From assembly GCA_037178625.1 (NCBI GenBank), contig CM074134.1, positions 1,302,001 to 1,366,000 of the forward strand: a stretch of DNA of 64,000 nt, read 5' to 3'. The notes under the pieces were generated by a model. It was not told where the DNA came from, made no database searches, and worked only from the letters and a program-made list of their open reading frames with translations. A program made the translations under genes and the position numbers. Shown here piece after piece: positions 1 to 8,810 of the stretch; position 1 is the first letter of the stretch; the number at the start of each line of letters is the position of its first letter. This DNA is from Skeletonema tropicum (Eukaryota; Bacillariophyta; Thalassiosirophyceae; Thalassiosirales; Thalassiosiraceae).

Positions 1-351
1 GATATACCAATAAGTGCACGTGGAGAGTGGGTGGAGTCGCACACAAGTTCTTGGAGCATGATGGGAAATACTTGCCTCTCTCAACACCGTTGCAATGGCG
101 GCAGGCAATCCCAAAGAAGCCAATTCTGTTGCAAGGGCGAATTTTCTTGGCTCGCTGCAAGTCAGTTTCATTCATGACGCCTCGCGTGACTTGAGAGAAT
201 AGAAGTATGAAGTAGTCCGTGAGTAAGATAAGTCACTCACGAGTAAGAAGGAGATGTTGCCGTTGCCTTCGTTGTCGTCATTGGGATTGGCATTTCGTTT
301 CTTGGCAAGCAGACTCTTTGCTTCTTGGTTTTCTTCATTGGACGCGTTCAT
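1..351 (-). CDS. HCNG-motif Cys/His protein, 3' end cut by window edge
   Basis: Two exons can be read on the minus strand. Exon 1 runs from the ATG at 351 to 241 (37 codons, phase 0) and is followed by a GTGAGT donor. Exon 2 starts at 154, after an acceptor ending TTGCAG, and stays open to base 1. The intron is 86 bp. Exon 1 is polar and rich in Asn, Glu and Lys. Exon 2 carries a compact Cys/His block (CNRIGFFGIACRHCNG, then RGKYFPSCSKNLC and a TPPTLHVHL stretch) that I recognise as a motif recurring in diatom hypothetical proteins; its Cys spacing suggests metal binding. No function is claimed. The splice junction is inferred from the donor, acceptor and frame. Confidence 0.6.
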
Positions 352-454
352 TGTGAATGATAATGGAATTGTTGTCGCCTAGAATAAGCAAAGGAGCGAG
401 TGTAGGTCAGTAACTGTAGTAGAACTTCATGTCGTTACTCATGGTTAGAAAAGG

Positions 455-1579
455 CTATGCACACTTGGCAGTTCGAGAGTTTCTTCGCTGGTATGGAAGC
501 TTCGTCACAGACACTGGCGATGATGTAGAGCCGGTAGAGTTGAGTCGATTGGGCTTTTGAATGACAAATTCTTTCTTCTTGGAGATAACTGGAGTCAGGT
601 TGGCAATCTGCGGTAACTCATAACCCAAATTCTTCTTGAAAAGCTCCAGTAAACGAACCCGAGCAACATTCACATCATGAGAGAATGGGTTCAATCCAGT
701 CTCTTCACTTAATATCAGCAAGAATTCAAACCGTGAAAGTGCGGGGAAGATCTTCTCATCAATTCCTTCCATGCTGTTCAATAGGGCTGCTAGAGCAATG
801 TCACTTTGTTTCATCATTGACAAATCGTAGTCTATAGTACTGCAGTCAGCCTGATACCTTGCAATGTTGAGCAAGACGGTTTCCACTTCATCATCGTAAG
901 TGTAGGCAGACATGGATAGGAATACCAAGAAATGGCTGATGAAGTCGTGAACTATAGGCCCATTCATCCTCCATTTAAGATCGTTCAAAATAACCTCCTC
1001 CATATCAGTGATGTCATTTTCATCATAGCAGCCTTGACTAATGGTTGCCAGTAATTCAGTATCGATCACCATAGGCTCGAACAATTTAACAGAAATGTAA
1101 AGGGTTGTCATCGCTGCGAGTTGGAATTCCTTTCTACTGCTAAGAGCTTTCTGTGCTCTTGGACTTGATGATGATAGGAATCTATCAAGGAAGGACATAC
1201 TTATGGCAACGGCCTCTCGTCGAAACTTGCAGAAGTCTGTCACTTGGTAACACCAGTGCGTCATCTTTTCCCGACAGACACGGTCTATGCATCCTTCCTG
1301 CTGAGATTTGTGCTGATGGGGCTGATTTAAATCTGTTAGTGATGACAATGATATGCTGCTTGTGGACTCGTCGCCGGCGAGATAGTCACGACATTTGTAT
1401 GCGGTCGACTCTTGCTCCAGCATCACTGCGATTCTTTCAGCGGCGTCTGCTCGGGATATGGCAGAATGTGAAGGAGTGTCCTCCTCCTTCGAGGTGATAA
1501 TTTTGAGGCCCGTCATCTTGCAAATCTGTTGCTTCACAGTGTTGTGATTGATAGTTATGATATTGTTTATGCTGTGCAT
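455..1579 (-). CDS. Diatom-type cyclin
   Basis: This intact ORF of 374 codons encodes a cyclin, the regulatory partner of cyclin-dependent kinases. The cyclin box N-terminal half covers roughly residues 95-215: REKMTHWCYQVTDFCKF, then a helix with SMSFLDRFLSS, then LAAMTTLYISVKLFEP. These match the classical pattern in which charged helix 1 packs on the DRFL and A-x-x-x-L-x-x-A-x-K helices. The C-terminal half (YDLSMMKQSDIALAALLNSME) resembles the second cyclin fold, followed by a basic, Ser/Thr-rich tail. Diatoms have a large expanded cyclin set responsive to nutrient state, and this divergent form fits it (family knowledge). A second Met at codon 21 could be the true start. The gene is divergent from the gene at 2125. 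Confidence 0.8.
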   Translation of the reverse strand: MHSINNIITINHNTVKQQICKMTGLKIITSKEEDTPSHSAISRADAAERIAVMLEQESTAYKCRDYLAGDESTSSISLSSLTDLNQPHQHKSQQEGCIDRVCREKMTHWCYQVTDFCKFRREAVAISMSFLDRFLSSSSPRAQKALSSRKEFQLAAMTTLYISVKLFEPMVIDTELLATISQGCYDENDITDMEEVILNDLKWRMNGPIVHDFISHFLVFLSMSAYTYDDEVETVLLNIARYQADCSTIDYDLSMMKQSDIALAALLNSMEGIDEKIFPALSRFEFLLILSEETGLNPFSHDVNVARVRLLELFKKNLGYELPQIANLTPVISKKKEFVIQKPNRLNSTGSTSSPVSVTKLPYQRRNSRTAKCA

Positions 1580-2124
1580 TCGGCTCGCACTTCAAGTGAT
1601 TTCTTTCACTATTGCTTTGCCCGTGAATCGATTTTTTTGTGTCCGATAGGCGGGGCTGATGTCCATTTGGGAGCCAGTGGGGCTGGTTTCAGTGATACAC
1701 AACATGGTGATGTGGTGACCAATATTATCACATTTAATGCCGGTTTAATTTAGGGGGCGCACAGTCATTCACAAAGCCGATGTTCATAATCAACTGTCTG
1801 AAGAGTTATAGATAAAAAGGGATTCTTGCCCGAAAACAATTAAAGTGATACGACCTGGTTACCAGGGTCTCAACGTGAAACGATGAGAAGGATGAAGGCT
1901 GGTTGACCAGGATGAAGGCTGCATTGAGAGCTGAGCAGAGAAGGTGCAGGTTTAATTTCGAATCACGGGAACCTTCGAATGGCTAGCCAAACTTCAAGAA
2001 GAGCAGGCGATATGTTCCATGTTCGGGGTACTTTGTTTGATTGTTTCTTGGTTTTTTCAGATCAAACATTGCGCTCATTTTCCTCGTCTGACACAGTCCA
2101 TCTGCCACCGCTCATGCTTGCACG
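1580..2124. other. Divergent intergenic region, 545 bp
   Basis: Separates the minus-strand cyclin from the plus-strand gene at 2125 and so must hold both 5' regions. A near-duplicate of a short GATGAAGGCT-containing phrase occurs at about 1889-1920. No RNA gene, repeat array or convincing ORF was seen. Confidence 0.5.
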
Positions 2125-4353
2125 ATGTCAATGGTTTTGTTATCAACTCTTGGTACAACCATCCAATATATAATAGACGCGAACGATATGGAAGTAATAG
2201 GCAATTACAAAGCATTACAACACTTATGGGTGGAAGATGAGGATGATACTTGCGCATCATCCATAAGTAATGTTTCAGACACGAACAAGGTGAGAAGAAA
2301 GCGAAAGCATAGAGTAAGCAAGGCACCCAACGGCGGCGTACCGAAGCATGTTGGAAATGACGATGCAAAAGAGCCATCCGATCTATACGAAGAGATTATC
2401 CGCGATATCAAGCTGGGCACATCGTCACCTCTGCCAAATGAAATCGATCCAAAGCCTTCAGCTGTTATTCCAAGGGAACGTACATCACAGTCGTCTGATC
2501 ACCGATCGGGTAGCAGCTCACGCCATGACAAAATTCCACCCAAGTTAAGTCATCGTCGGGCATCGGTTGAAACACCCCGAATCCGCTCAAGACGTGCATC
2601 CATCGGTGGCAAGACCTTCTACCCAACATCTCATATGGCTAAGATTGATTCATTCCTCCGCGGTTCGGAGCTCCGCCTCAATAAGAATGGAACGTGCAGT
2701 TTCGTTTTTAAAGAGAAGAAATTTGAGATAGAAACAACAGCAGAGAGTAGCGAGTTCATGTTCTATTGCAGCGTAGGAAGTTTGGACAAATTGAAGAAAT
2801 TATGGGCCCAGCAGACGTACTTTAACACTTCTGTTACACTGCTACATATGATCGCACTTTGGAATGAAGAGCAGATCACCAAATGTGAACACGAACGAAA
2901 TAATCATGCTTCCAGAGGTTCAGAAGAGGAGGAAGCTGATGTTGGACTGCTTCGCATAGATTCTTCCAAAGAACATCCCGTTGTAGCATTGATTCTTTAC
3001 GGACACGCAAAGAACATTAAGAACGCCACCCATTTCCAAGACAAGCTGGATGAGTTCGTCGATGATGCCTTGAAATTTCACGACAAACTCAAGGCTGGAC
3101 CTGAAGAGGCGAAAGACAAGGAAGAGGAGCAAATACGACACTGCAAGTCACAAAGTAGTTCCAACACAAACACTCACCACACTTCTTTAACAAACAGTCT
3201 GACTTCTGCAGCCACGTACGCAGTAGTTGATAATGCGATTGTTGTTGCTTCAAGCGAGTCAGAAGGTCTCAACGTGGCTTCTATTACACACGCCAGCCAA
3301 CATGAATCCTCTACAGAAAGAGCAACGCCTGCTCTAATTGATTCTGATGATGGTAGCCGCGGCCAAGATGATCATACATCTTCCAAGAAGTCCGGCCTAT
3401 TTGCCAAAATGATAAAGAGCCTCAGATCAAAGCAAAAAGAAGATATTGGAAAACTTGCCTTTGTCGATCCTAACCAGAACTCTGCTTTTGTCGTTGACAC
3501 AAGCACTGCCAATGCTGTGAAGATAAATATTTCCAGACAAAGCGGCAGAAGAGAGTCTTCACCGACAGATGATAGGCATCAAGCACGCTCAAAAAGGGGT
3601 AGTGCCCACACTGATGAGATTCAGCCCAAGTCGCACTTGAAAAGAGGATCCACTATCGATGATGGACATCCGAAGAAGAGCTCTTCTTTCAACATCGATG
3701 ACCGTCACCGAGGTCCTACTAAAAAGAGCGCATCTTTCTTTCATGATGATTTAAGTGGTGGCATTTATCACCCAATTAAGAAGGGTGCTTCTGCTTCTTG
3801 TCGTGTGGAAGATAAGAGATCCTCCTCTTTCAACATCGATGACCGTCACCGAGGTCCTACTAAAAAGAGCGCATCTTTCTTTCATGATGATTTCAGTGGT
3901 GGCATTTATCACCCAATTAAGAAGGGTGCTTCTGCTTCTTGTCGTGTGGAAGAGAAGAGATCCTCCTCCGAACACATGCCGCGACAATCACATTCTGACC
4001 GACGAGTCGATGCTTGCAACCATTCTCGTAGGGACCGAGGCCGTTCATCAGGATTCACTAAATCACAGCCTGCCCTCGCCCAGAATAGGGATGAAATGAG
4101 TAACTCTTCTAGCAAAGAATATCGAAGACATCAAGCCAGTGATCAACAACGTGAACGTGCAAGACATATTTCTTCGCGTCCACGTCGTAAGGTGCATCAT
4201 ACTCAAGTAAATTCAGTGGGAAGTAAAGAGGAAGATACGAGTCGCAGCAGGAGTAGACAGGCATCGCTGCCGCCAGAAATTGGACGCAGCAGTAGGAGAT
4301 CGAAATCACGTAAGGCTGTACGCAGGAGATCGAAATCAGAAAATCCGTGGTGA
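2125..4353 (+). CDS. Large basic, Ser/Arg-rich hypothetical protein with internal 47-aa duplication
   Basis: A single open frame of 742 codons without recognisable catalytic motifs. Residues about 180-310 look folded (GTCSFVFKEKKFEIE, a short helix-rich stretch with LHMIALWNEEQITKC, and VVALILYGHAKNIKNATHF). The rest is low complexity, rich in Ser, Arg, Lys, His and Asp, with many RRxS/KRSS-like sites typical of phosphoregulated disordered tails. A 141-bp (47-aa) segment starting SSSFNIDDRHRGPTKK is tandemly duplicated at 3679-3819 and 3820-3960 with very few differences. The C-terminal 130 residues are SR-rich, resembling RS-type tails, but no RRM was found. Met 22 (position 2188) is an alternative start. 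Function unknown. Confidence 0.65.
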   Translation: MSMVLLSTLGTTIQYIIDANDMEVIGNYKALQHLWVEDEDDTCASSISNVSDTNKVRRKRKHRVSKAPNGGVPKHVGNDDAKEPSDLYEEIIRDIKLGTSSPLPNEIDPKPSAVIPRERTSQSSDHRSGSSSRHDKIPPKLSHRRASVETPRIRSRRASIGGKTFYPTSHMAKIDSFLRGSELRLNKNGTCSFVFKEKKFEIETTAESSEFMFYCSVGSLDKLKKLWAQQTYFNTSVTLLHMIALWNEEQITKCEHERNNHASRGSEEEEADVGLLRIDSSKEHPVVALILYGHAKNIKNATHFQDKLDEFVDDALKFHDKLKAGPEEAKDKEEEQIRHCKSQSSSNTNTHHTSLTNSLTSAATYAVVDNAIVVASSESEGLNVASITHASQHESSTERATPALIDSDDGSRGQDDHTSSKKSGLFAKMIKSLRSKQKEDIGKLAFVDPNQNSAFVVDTSTANAVKINISRQSGRRESSPTDDRHQARSKRGSAHTDEIQPKSHLKRGSTIDDGHPKKSSSFNIDDRHRGPTKKSASFFHDDLSGGIYHPIKKGASASCRVEDKRSSSFNIDDRHRGPTKKSASFFHDDFSGGIYHPIKKGASASCRVEEKRSSSEHMPRQSHSDRRVDACNHSRRDRGRSSGFTKSQPALAQNRDEMSNSSSKEYRRHQASDQQRERARHISSRPRRKVHHTQVNSVGSKEEDTSRSRSRQASLPPEIGRSSRRSKSRKAVRRRSKSENPW
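3679..3960 (+). repeat. Tandem in-frame duplication, 2 x 141 bp
   Basis: Two head-to-tail copies of a 141-bp segment, each 47 codons. They differ at only a few positions (for example DDLSGG versus DDFSGG and VEDKR versus VEEKR), indicating recent duplication. Confidence 0.9.
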
Positions 4354-5248
4354 ATAAAAAGGTCCAGGTGAATTAAGATTAGGCTAAGCATTTACTCAAC
4401 TATAAAGGTATTTTGTGCCCAAGGGTAAATATATTTTGTGCCCTTATCGTATGATTGACTCTCCTTTTTTGCTAACGCGCTTCGCCACAAATCACAAATC
4501 AGTTGTTCGTGTGGAGACTAATCCAACAATGATGCAAATAAACATGGCAATGGAATTGCCATCTTCGTCGTTATACACTGACAAGGTGTAAAGAGGAAGC
4601 GCCGGTAGCAGCGCCTTCTGAGATTCTTTTTATGTGCCCTGCTTCTGAGCTTCAACATCAATGATGTTGTTATGTTTCCCTCTGCGCTTCACAGCAGGTG
4701 GAGAATAATGACTTAGAACTCAAGATCAAGAAGAAGAATGGCCGTAGACATTGGTAGGTATTGTGGCGTCGATTGGCTCGACTACAGTCACAACCGTAGG
4801 CACACGTTCTTGCATGGCGTCGGTCATATTGATGTTGGTACTTTGCTCATATATGAATATGAGCTCTTCGTACACGAAAAGAGGAGAAAGAAGTCAAACA
4901 AGACCACAACGACTCAGGTCAGCGACCAAGACCAAGTTAAGTACTTACACGAAGGGAGCGAGAGCGAGAGGGGTCTCAAGAGATAGATATATAGGGGTCA
5001 CAAGTCACAAGCAGGCATGCAAGCAAGACCAGACTCGAAGAAAGGAGAAAGGAAACGAACTAGGCCGGGGGAAAGAGGGATGCGCGATGTACTTATGTAT
5101 GTGTGCGTGACGCGTGACAGAAGAGCGAGGTCAGAAGTCAGAAGCAAGCTACAAGCAAAAATAATGATAGAAGGGTTGTTGTTGCTGTCATCGTTACTTG
5201 GGAAGTAGGTTGACTTTTAATGAGTGGGAGTTGCTCAATAACCCTACC
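4354..5248. other. Intergenic region, about 0.9 kb
   Basis: Lies between the 742-codon gene and the J-domain gene. It contains short ORFs without protein-like composition, and GA-rich stretches around 4950-5080. No RNA gene or mobile element seen. Confidence 0.4.
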
Positions 5249-5947
5249 ATGACCCATCTATGCAGAACACGGCTGCCATATTGCGTAATGCGCATGCGCC
5301 GATTCGCATCTTCGTCATCGCGCTGCCCATTCATAATTCTTGGCTTGAAAGCAGCATCGAGAAATCTACCCATGTCAATATCGATAACAACGACGACGAC
5401 GACGTACAAAGAAGTACAAACTGCCTTTCGCAAGTTGGCATTACGTCATCATCCTGATACTGCTAGCTCACAGCAGCATGGAGATGACACTGAGCACATG
5501 TCATACTCATTTACAGAAATTAGAGAAGCGTTTGAAGCAATCATCGAAGGTCCAAATGGAGAGGCAATTCTACGCAAGAATAATGATTACACGCCGTCAT
5601 TCAAGCATAATGCACAATACCGTGGCAATGATAAAGAAGACAACAACGACAACAGCAATGAAATGGACATAGATACCAACAATAATCACAGACCTCCACC
5701 TCATGACAGTGACTTGTTCCATTCCTCCCTAAACCCCCAAATCCTACGAGAGGTAGCTCAAGTCGCGGAAGAAATGAATCCAGGTGGTTTAGATAAGGGT
5801 GGGATGTGGCAATATGCCAACATGGTGAATCGAATGGCGAAAGAGGAGGGATTGCCTCCGTTGCGTGTGGGAAATGGAGGAGTTGTAGAAGATGAAGATG
5901 ATCGATCTAAATCGGGTGTTGCTCGAAGACGTCGAAAGAGGAAATAG
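5249..5947 (+). CDS. J-domain (DnaJ-like) protein, probably mitochondrial
   Basis: A 232-codon protein starting at the first ATG in frame. The N-terminus is Arg- and hydroxyl-rich (MTHLCRTRLPYCVMRMRRFASSSS), like a mitochondrial presequence. A J-domain follows: FIILGLKAASRNLP, a Thr-rich insertion, then YKEVQTAFRKLALRHHPDT with the invariant HPD tripeptide near residue 67, then FTEIREAFEAI. The HPD loop is what stimulates Hsp70 ATPase activity (family knowledge). The loop between helices I and II is longer than usual. The C-terminal part is Asn/Asp-rich and ends in a basic RRRRKRK tail, with no zinc-finger or client-binding domain, so this is a class C (type III) J-protein. Convergent with the gene ending at 6069. 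Confidence 0.72.
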   Translation: MTHLCRTRLPYCVMRMRRFASSSSRCPFIILGLKAASRNLPMSISITTTTTTYKEVQTAFRKLALRHHPDTASSQQHGDDTEHMSYSFTEIREAFEAIIEGPNGEAILRKNNDYTPSFKHNAQYRGNDKEDNNDNSNEMDIDTNNNHRPPPHDSDLFHSSLNPQILREVAQVAEEMNPGGLDKGGMWQYANMVNRMAKEEGLPPLRVGNGGVVEDEDDRSKSGVARRRRKRK

Positions 5948-6068
5948 AACAAAGTATTAGTGTGAGAATGTACATAACTAGAAGAGAGAGAGAGAGAGAC
6001 GTTAGATGTACAAAAATATCATGTAAAGATATCATGTAACATAAAGTTTCAATTTTATACATTTATAT

Positions 6069-7268
6069 TCAGTCTGACTTTTTCACAACCACAGTCTTTC
6101 CAGTCATCGGATCCAACTGATACGCAGGATTCACTCGATCATTCTCATCATAATCACGAAATGTACCAAATACACGATCCCAAAACACGGTATATTGTCC
6201 ATAATTGCTTTGAGGGATACGATGGTGTACATCGTGATGTTTGCTGTCGAATATTGTGAGGTATCCTTTGCTCTTCTTGTTGTTATTGTTATTGCTGTTC
6301 ATTGTATTGTTATTGATAGATGAGGAAGAAGATGTAGATGATGTTTCATCAGTCTCCAAAGAAGCCACAGCAGCTGCTGACAAAGAAGGAACACTCAACA
6401 CAACATCATGCCTCGTATGATTCAACCCAGCCAACACACCACCCACCCCAATAAACAACACCGCACCCACCCAAGACACATCCATCCCTCTATATCCCAC
6501 CGTATACTCTCCAATCGTCACAGTCACACCCTGTACTACCAACACCAACGCCAAGATATGATTAAACTCTCCCAAAAAGAATTCCAACGGGTGAACATTC
6601 ACCGCATCGATATTGGCTCGAGATGGCGCCTTTTGAAAGTGGTGATGTTTGTGCACGTAGGCGTATACTGCCTTGATGTGGAGGAACCAGTGGAGGAGTG
6701 TGTAGAAAAAGTCGTAGATGAGGAATAGGAGGGGGAGGGGTACGAGTGTGTTTTGGATGGAGAGATCGGTGGGTGAGAAAATGCCGTAACCTCCTCCGTT
6801 GGAATTGCAGCATGGCGTTGTTGTTGTTGTTGTGGTGGTGGTGGTGGACTCCTCTGGCTTTCTCACACTCCACAAATAGCCAAAGTAGCAATATACAAAC
6901 AACCCAGTCATACACTTATTAATCATAATAAATGTATAATCCTTCCATGTAAAATTATCCAAATGTTTTCCACGGACTGGAATTCCACTCTTCGGTTTAC
7001 CACCCCGCACGAGAGTTTGGAGGAGGGTGGGCACATGATACACCAATTGATTTAAAATTTCTAAAGCAATGACGACAATGGTGGTTAAGACGAGTAAATC
7101 TTGGAGGGATTGAGGTGTGCTTAGATCGGTGAGGAGTTGTGAGAGTATTTCGTCGGGATATGTCGAAGAAAGAGAAGATTTGTTGTTGAGTGTGGGAATT
7201 GTTGCGGCGAGACGGCTGACTAGGCCTGTGGCGAGTGATAGGATTGAGTTGTTGTTGTTACTGCTCAT
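6069..7268 (-). CDS. Fatty acid hydroxylase / sterol desaturase family membrane oxygenase
   Basis: A 399-codon integral membrane di-iron enzyme. The three His boxes of the superfamily are visible: HWFLH (H193, H197), HKHHH (H206, H209, H210) and HHDVHH (H345, H348, H349), the last followed by the usual NYGQYTVFWDRVFGTFRDY. Hydrophobic segments occur near residues 55-80, 111-135, 175-200, 232-255 and 265-285. The family includes sterol C5 desaturases, C4 methyl oxidases and fatty-acid hydroxylases; the sequence alone does not decide the substrate. An unusual polythreonine run (about 141-151) and an Asn/Ser-rich insertion (about 310-335) interrupt loops. No plastid motif at the N-terminus. It is divergent from the gene at 7887. 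Confidence 0.85.
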   Translation of the reverse strand: MSSNNNNSILSLATGLVSRLAATIPTLNNKSSLSSTYPDEILSQLLTDLSTPQSLQDLLVLTTIVVIALEILNQLVYHVPTLLQTLVRGGKPKSGIPVRGKHLDNFTWKDYTFIMINKCMTGLFVYCYFGYLWSVRKPEESTTTTTTTTTTPCCNSNGGGYGIFSPTDLSIQNTLVPLPLLFLIYDFFYTLLHWFLHIKAVYAYVHKHHHFQKAPSRANIDAVNVHPLEFFLGEFNHILALVLVVQGVTVTIGEYTVGYRGMDVSWVGAVLFIGVGGVLAGLNHTRHDVVLSVPSLSAAAVASLETDETSSTSSSSSINNNTMNSNNNNNKKSKGYLTIFDSKHHDVHHRIPQSNYGQYTVFWDRVFGTFRDYDENDRVNPAYQLDPMTGKTVVVKKSD

Positions 7269-7886
7269 GGTGTTTGTTGTTGTGTCGCTTATGTCGTGGG
7301 CTACTGGCTACTCTACCTAGCGGCGGACCAATGCCATTGTCATTGTCTTCGTACACTGCTGTTTGCTTTTTGCTTCTGGCCACATCAGTGGCTTCGCGAA
7401 TCCCCCCGCGCTGTCGACAATGAATTCGGAATTTCTTTTCCTAACCCTAACAAATTAACCTATAGAATAATATACCCCTTACATTTGTGAATGTAGATGT
7501 CGTGTAATTGGGTTAACACTGTAGCCAGAGAGAGCAGTCGCTTTTTAGTGCAAGTGAAAGTGAAATTTAAAGATTGACAAAATTAGATTTTTCTCTTATT
7601 CGTGACTCGAGTTGACCAATTTCCAAATTGTTTACGGATTTGATTAGGTAGCTCGTGACTGTGAATCAAGATAAATTCATTTTCGTTTCATATTACAATT
7701 TTCATTTACCTATGCCTTATCTATGTTTGAGCGAGTTGACTCGACACACACCATCACTCCATCTATCAAGCACGCCCTACCATATCGACTATCGACCAAG
7801 CTACTGTTTTGTTTGTTGTTGCTTGGTAATGGTAATGGTTGATGGAATATAATACTAAGTAAACATCTTATAAGATATAATCAACA
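7269..7886. other. Divergent intergenic region, 618 bp
   Basis: Sits between the hydroxylase gene and the CX9C gene and must hold both 5' flanks. AT-rich from about 7440 to 7870. No further gene seen. Confidence 0.5.
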
Positions 7887-8273
7887 ATGAGTCGTCTGAT
7901 CAAATATTCATACAGCAGCGGTGCCACAAAAACAGCAGCGGCGGCAACTATAATTGCAGCAGCGTCATCATCCTCCGTTATCGCCTCTTTTATTCAAAGG
8001 CCGACAGCACAAGCGGCAGATCAAAGGAGGACTGACTTTTCAACAACTGCCACCAACAACAACAGCAATAACAATGACAACACAATAGCATGGCAACCAA
8101 ATCAAACCACATCCACATTCACCAAAATGCAATCCACCTGTCCAGAGTTGATGAAGGCATATGCTCAATGTGTCATTTCGAAGCAGAATGAGGGGGTGTT
8201 GGAACAAGGTGTTTGTCAAGAAGAGTATGAGAGATTGATGGATTGTTTTCGGATGGTTCGATCATCTTCTTGA
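7887..8273 (+). CDS. Twin-CX9C mitochondrial protein, NDUFAF8-like
   Basis: A 128-codon protein with a C-terminal coiled-coil-helix-coiled-coil-helix unit: C85-x9-C95 and C110-x9-C120. Twin CX9C proteins are oxidised by Mia40/Erv1 in the intermembrane space (family knowledge). The spacing and residues CPELMKAYAQCV and CQEEYERLMDCF resemble the complex I assembly factor NDUFAF8 (C-x9-CV, then C-x-x-E-F/Y-E-x-L-x-x-CF). The N-terminal 80 residues are Ala/Ser/Asn-rich and could be a presequence and spacer; an internal Met at 81 would give only the conserved core. The call to NDUFAF8 rather than another CX9C protein is an inference from this pattern. Confidence 0.6.
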   Translation: MSRLIKYSYSSGATKTAAAATIIAAASSSSVIASFIQRPTAQAADQRRTDFSTTATNNNSNNNDNTIAWQPNQTTSTFTKMQSTCPELMKAYAQCVISKQNEGVLEQGVCQEEYERLMDCFRMVRSSS

Positions 8274-8810
8274 TCATAAATATGTATTATGCACTGCTCT
8301 GCTGATTAGTAACTGGCTCTACTCTGGGGTAACACCGAAAGACATTGTCCAGCTGTTGTTATCCATCTCTAGAACTTATAGAGACAAAACCGTATCAATA
8401 CTGTATGGTTACAATGATTGACAAATGTTAAGCCTACAAAAGCAATCTGTCCTGGCAGTGTGCTAATATGCTTCTATAGTTAGCATCAAGTAGTATGATG
8501 GGACACTAGGAGTAGAAGCGACTCATTGCTATGCTATAGTGACAATGTTTGTTGATGATACTATGCTTGAAAATGAACTCCTAGATAGAATGTGGATGTG
8601 AAGAAATAATATAAATAATGTGTATATTTAAGTAAAAGAGGGACATGAAAACTATTCAATTAATACTAATCTATATGAGTTCGATGCTACTACCATATTC
8701 AATAAAAAACAAACACTGGATCTAAAAAGGCAAACAACGAGGCTATAGCATCGCTTCTTACTAATCAATAACTCTGAACCATGCGTGCAAAAGAGCTTAA
8801 AAATTATGGC
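8274..8810. other. 3' flank before the satellite array
   Basis: AT-rich sequence without an ORF. Fragments resembling pieces of the satellite (CATCGCTTCT, for example at 8748-8757) begin to appear before the regular array. Confidence 0.4.

Noticed and set aside
4738..5208. Overlapping plus-strand ORFs of 60-120 aa
   Set aside because: Purine-rich sequence produces open frames in more than one phase; no family features.
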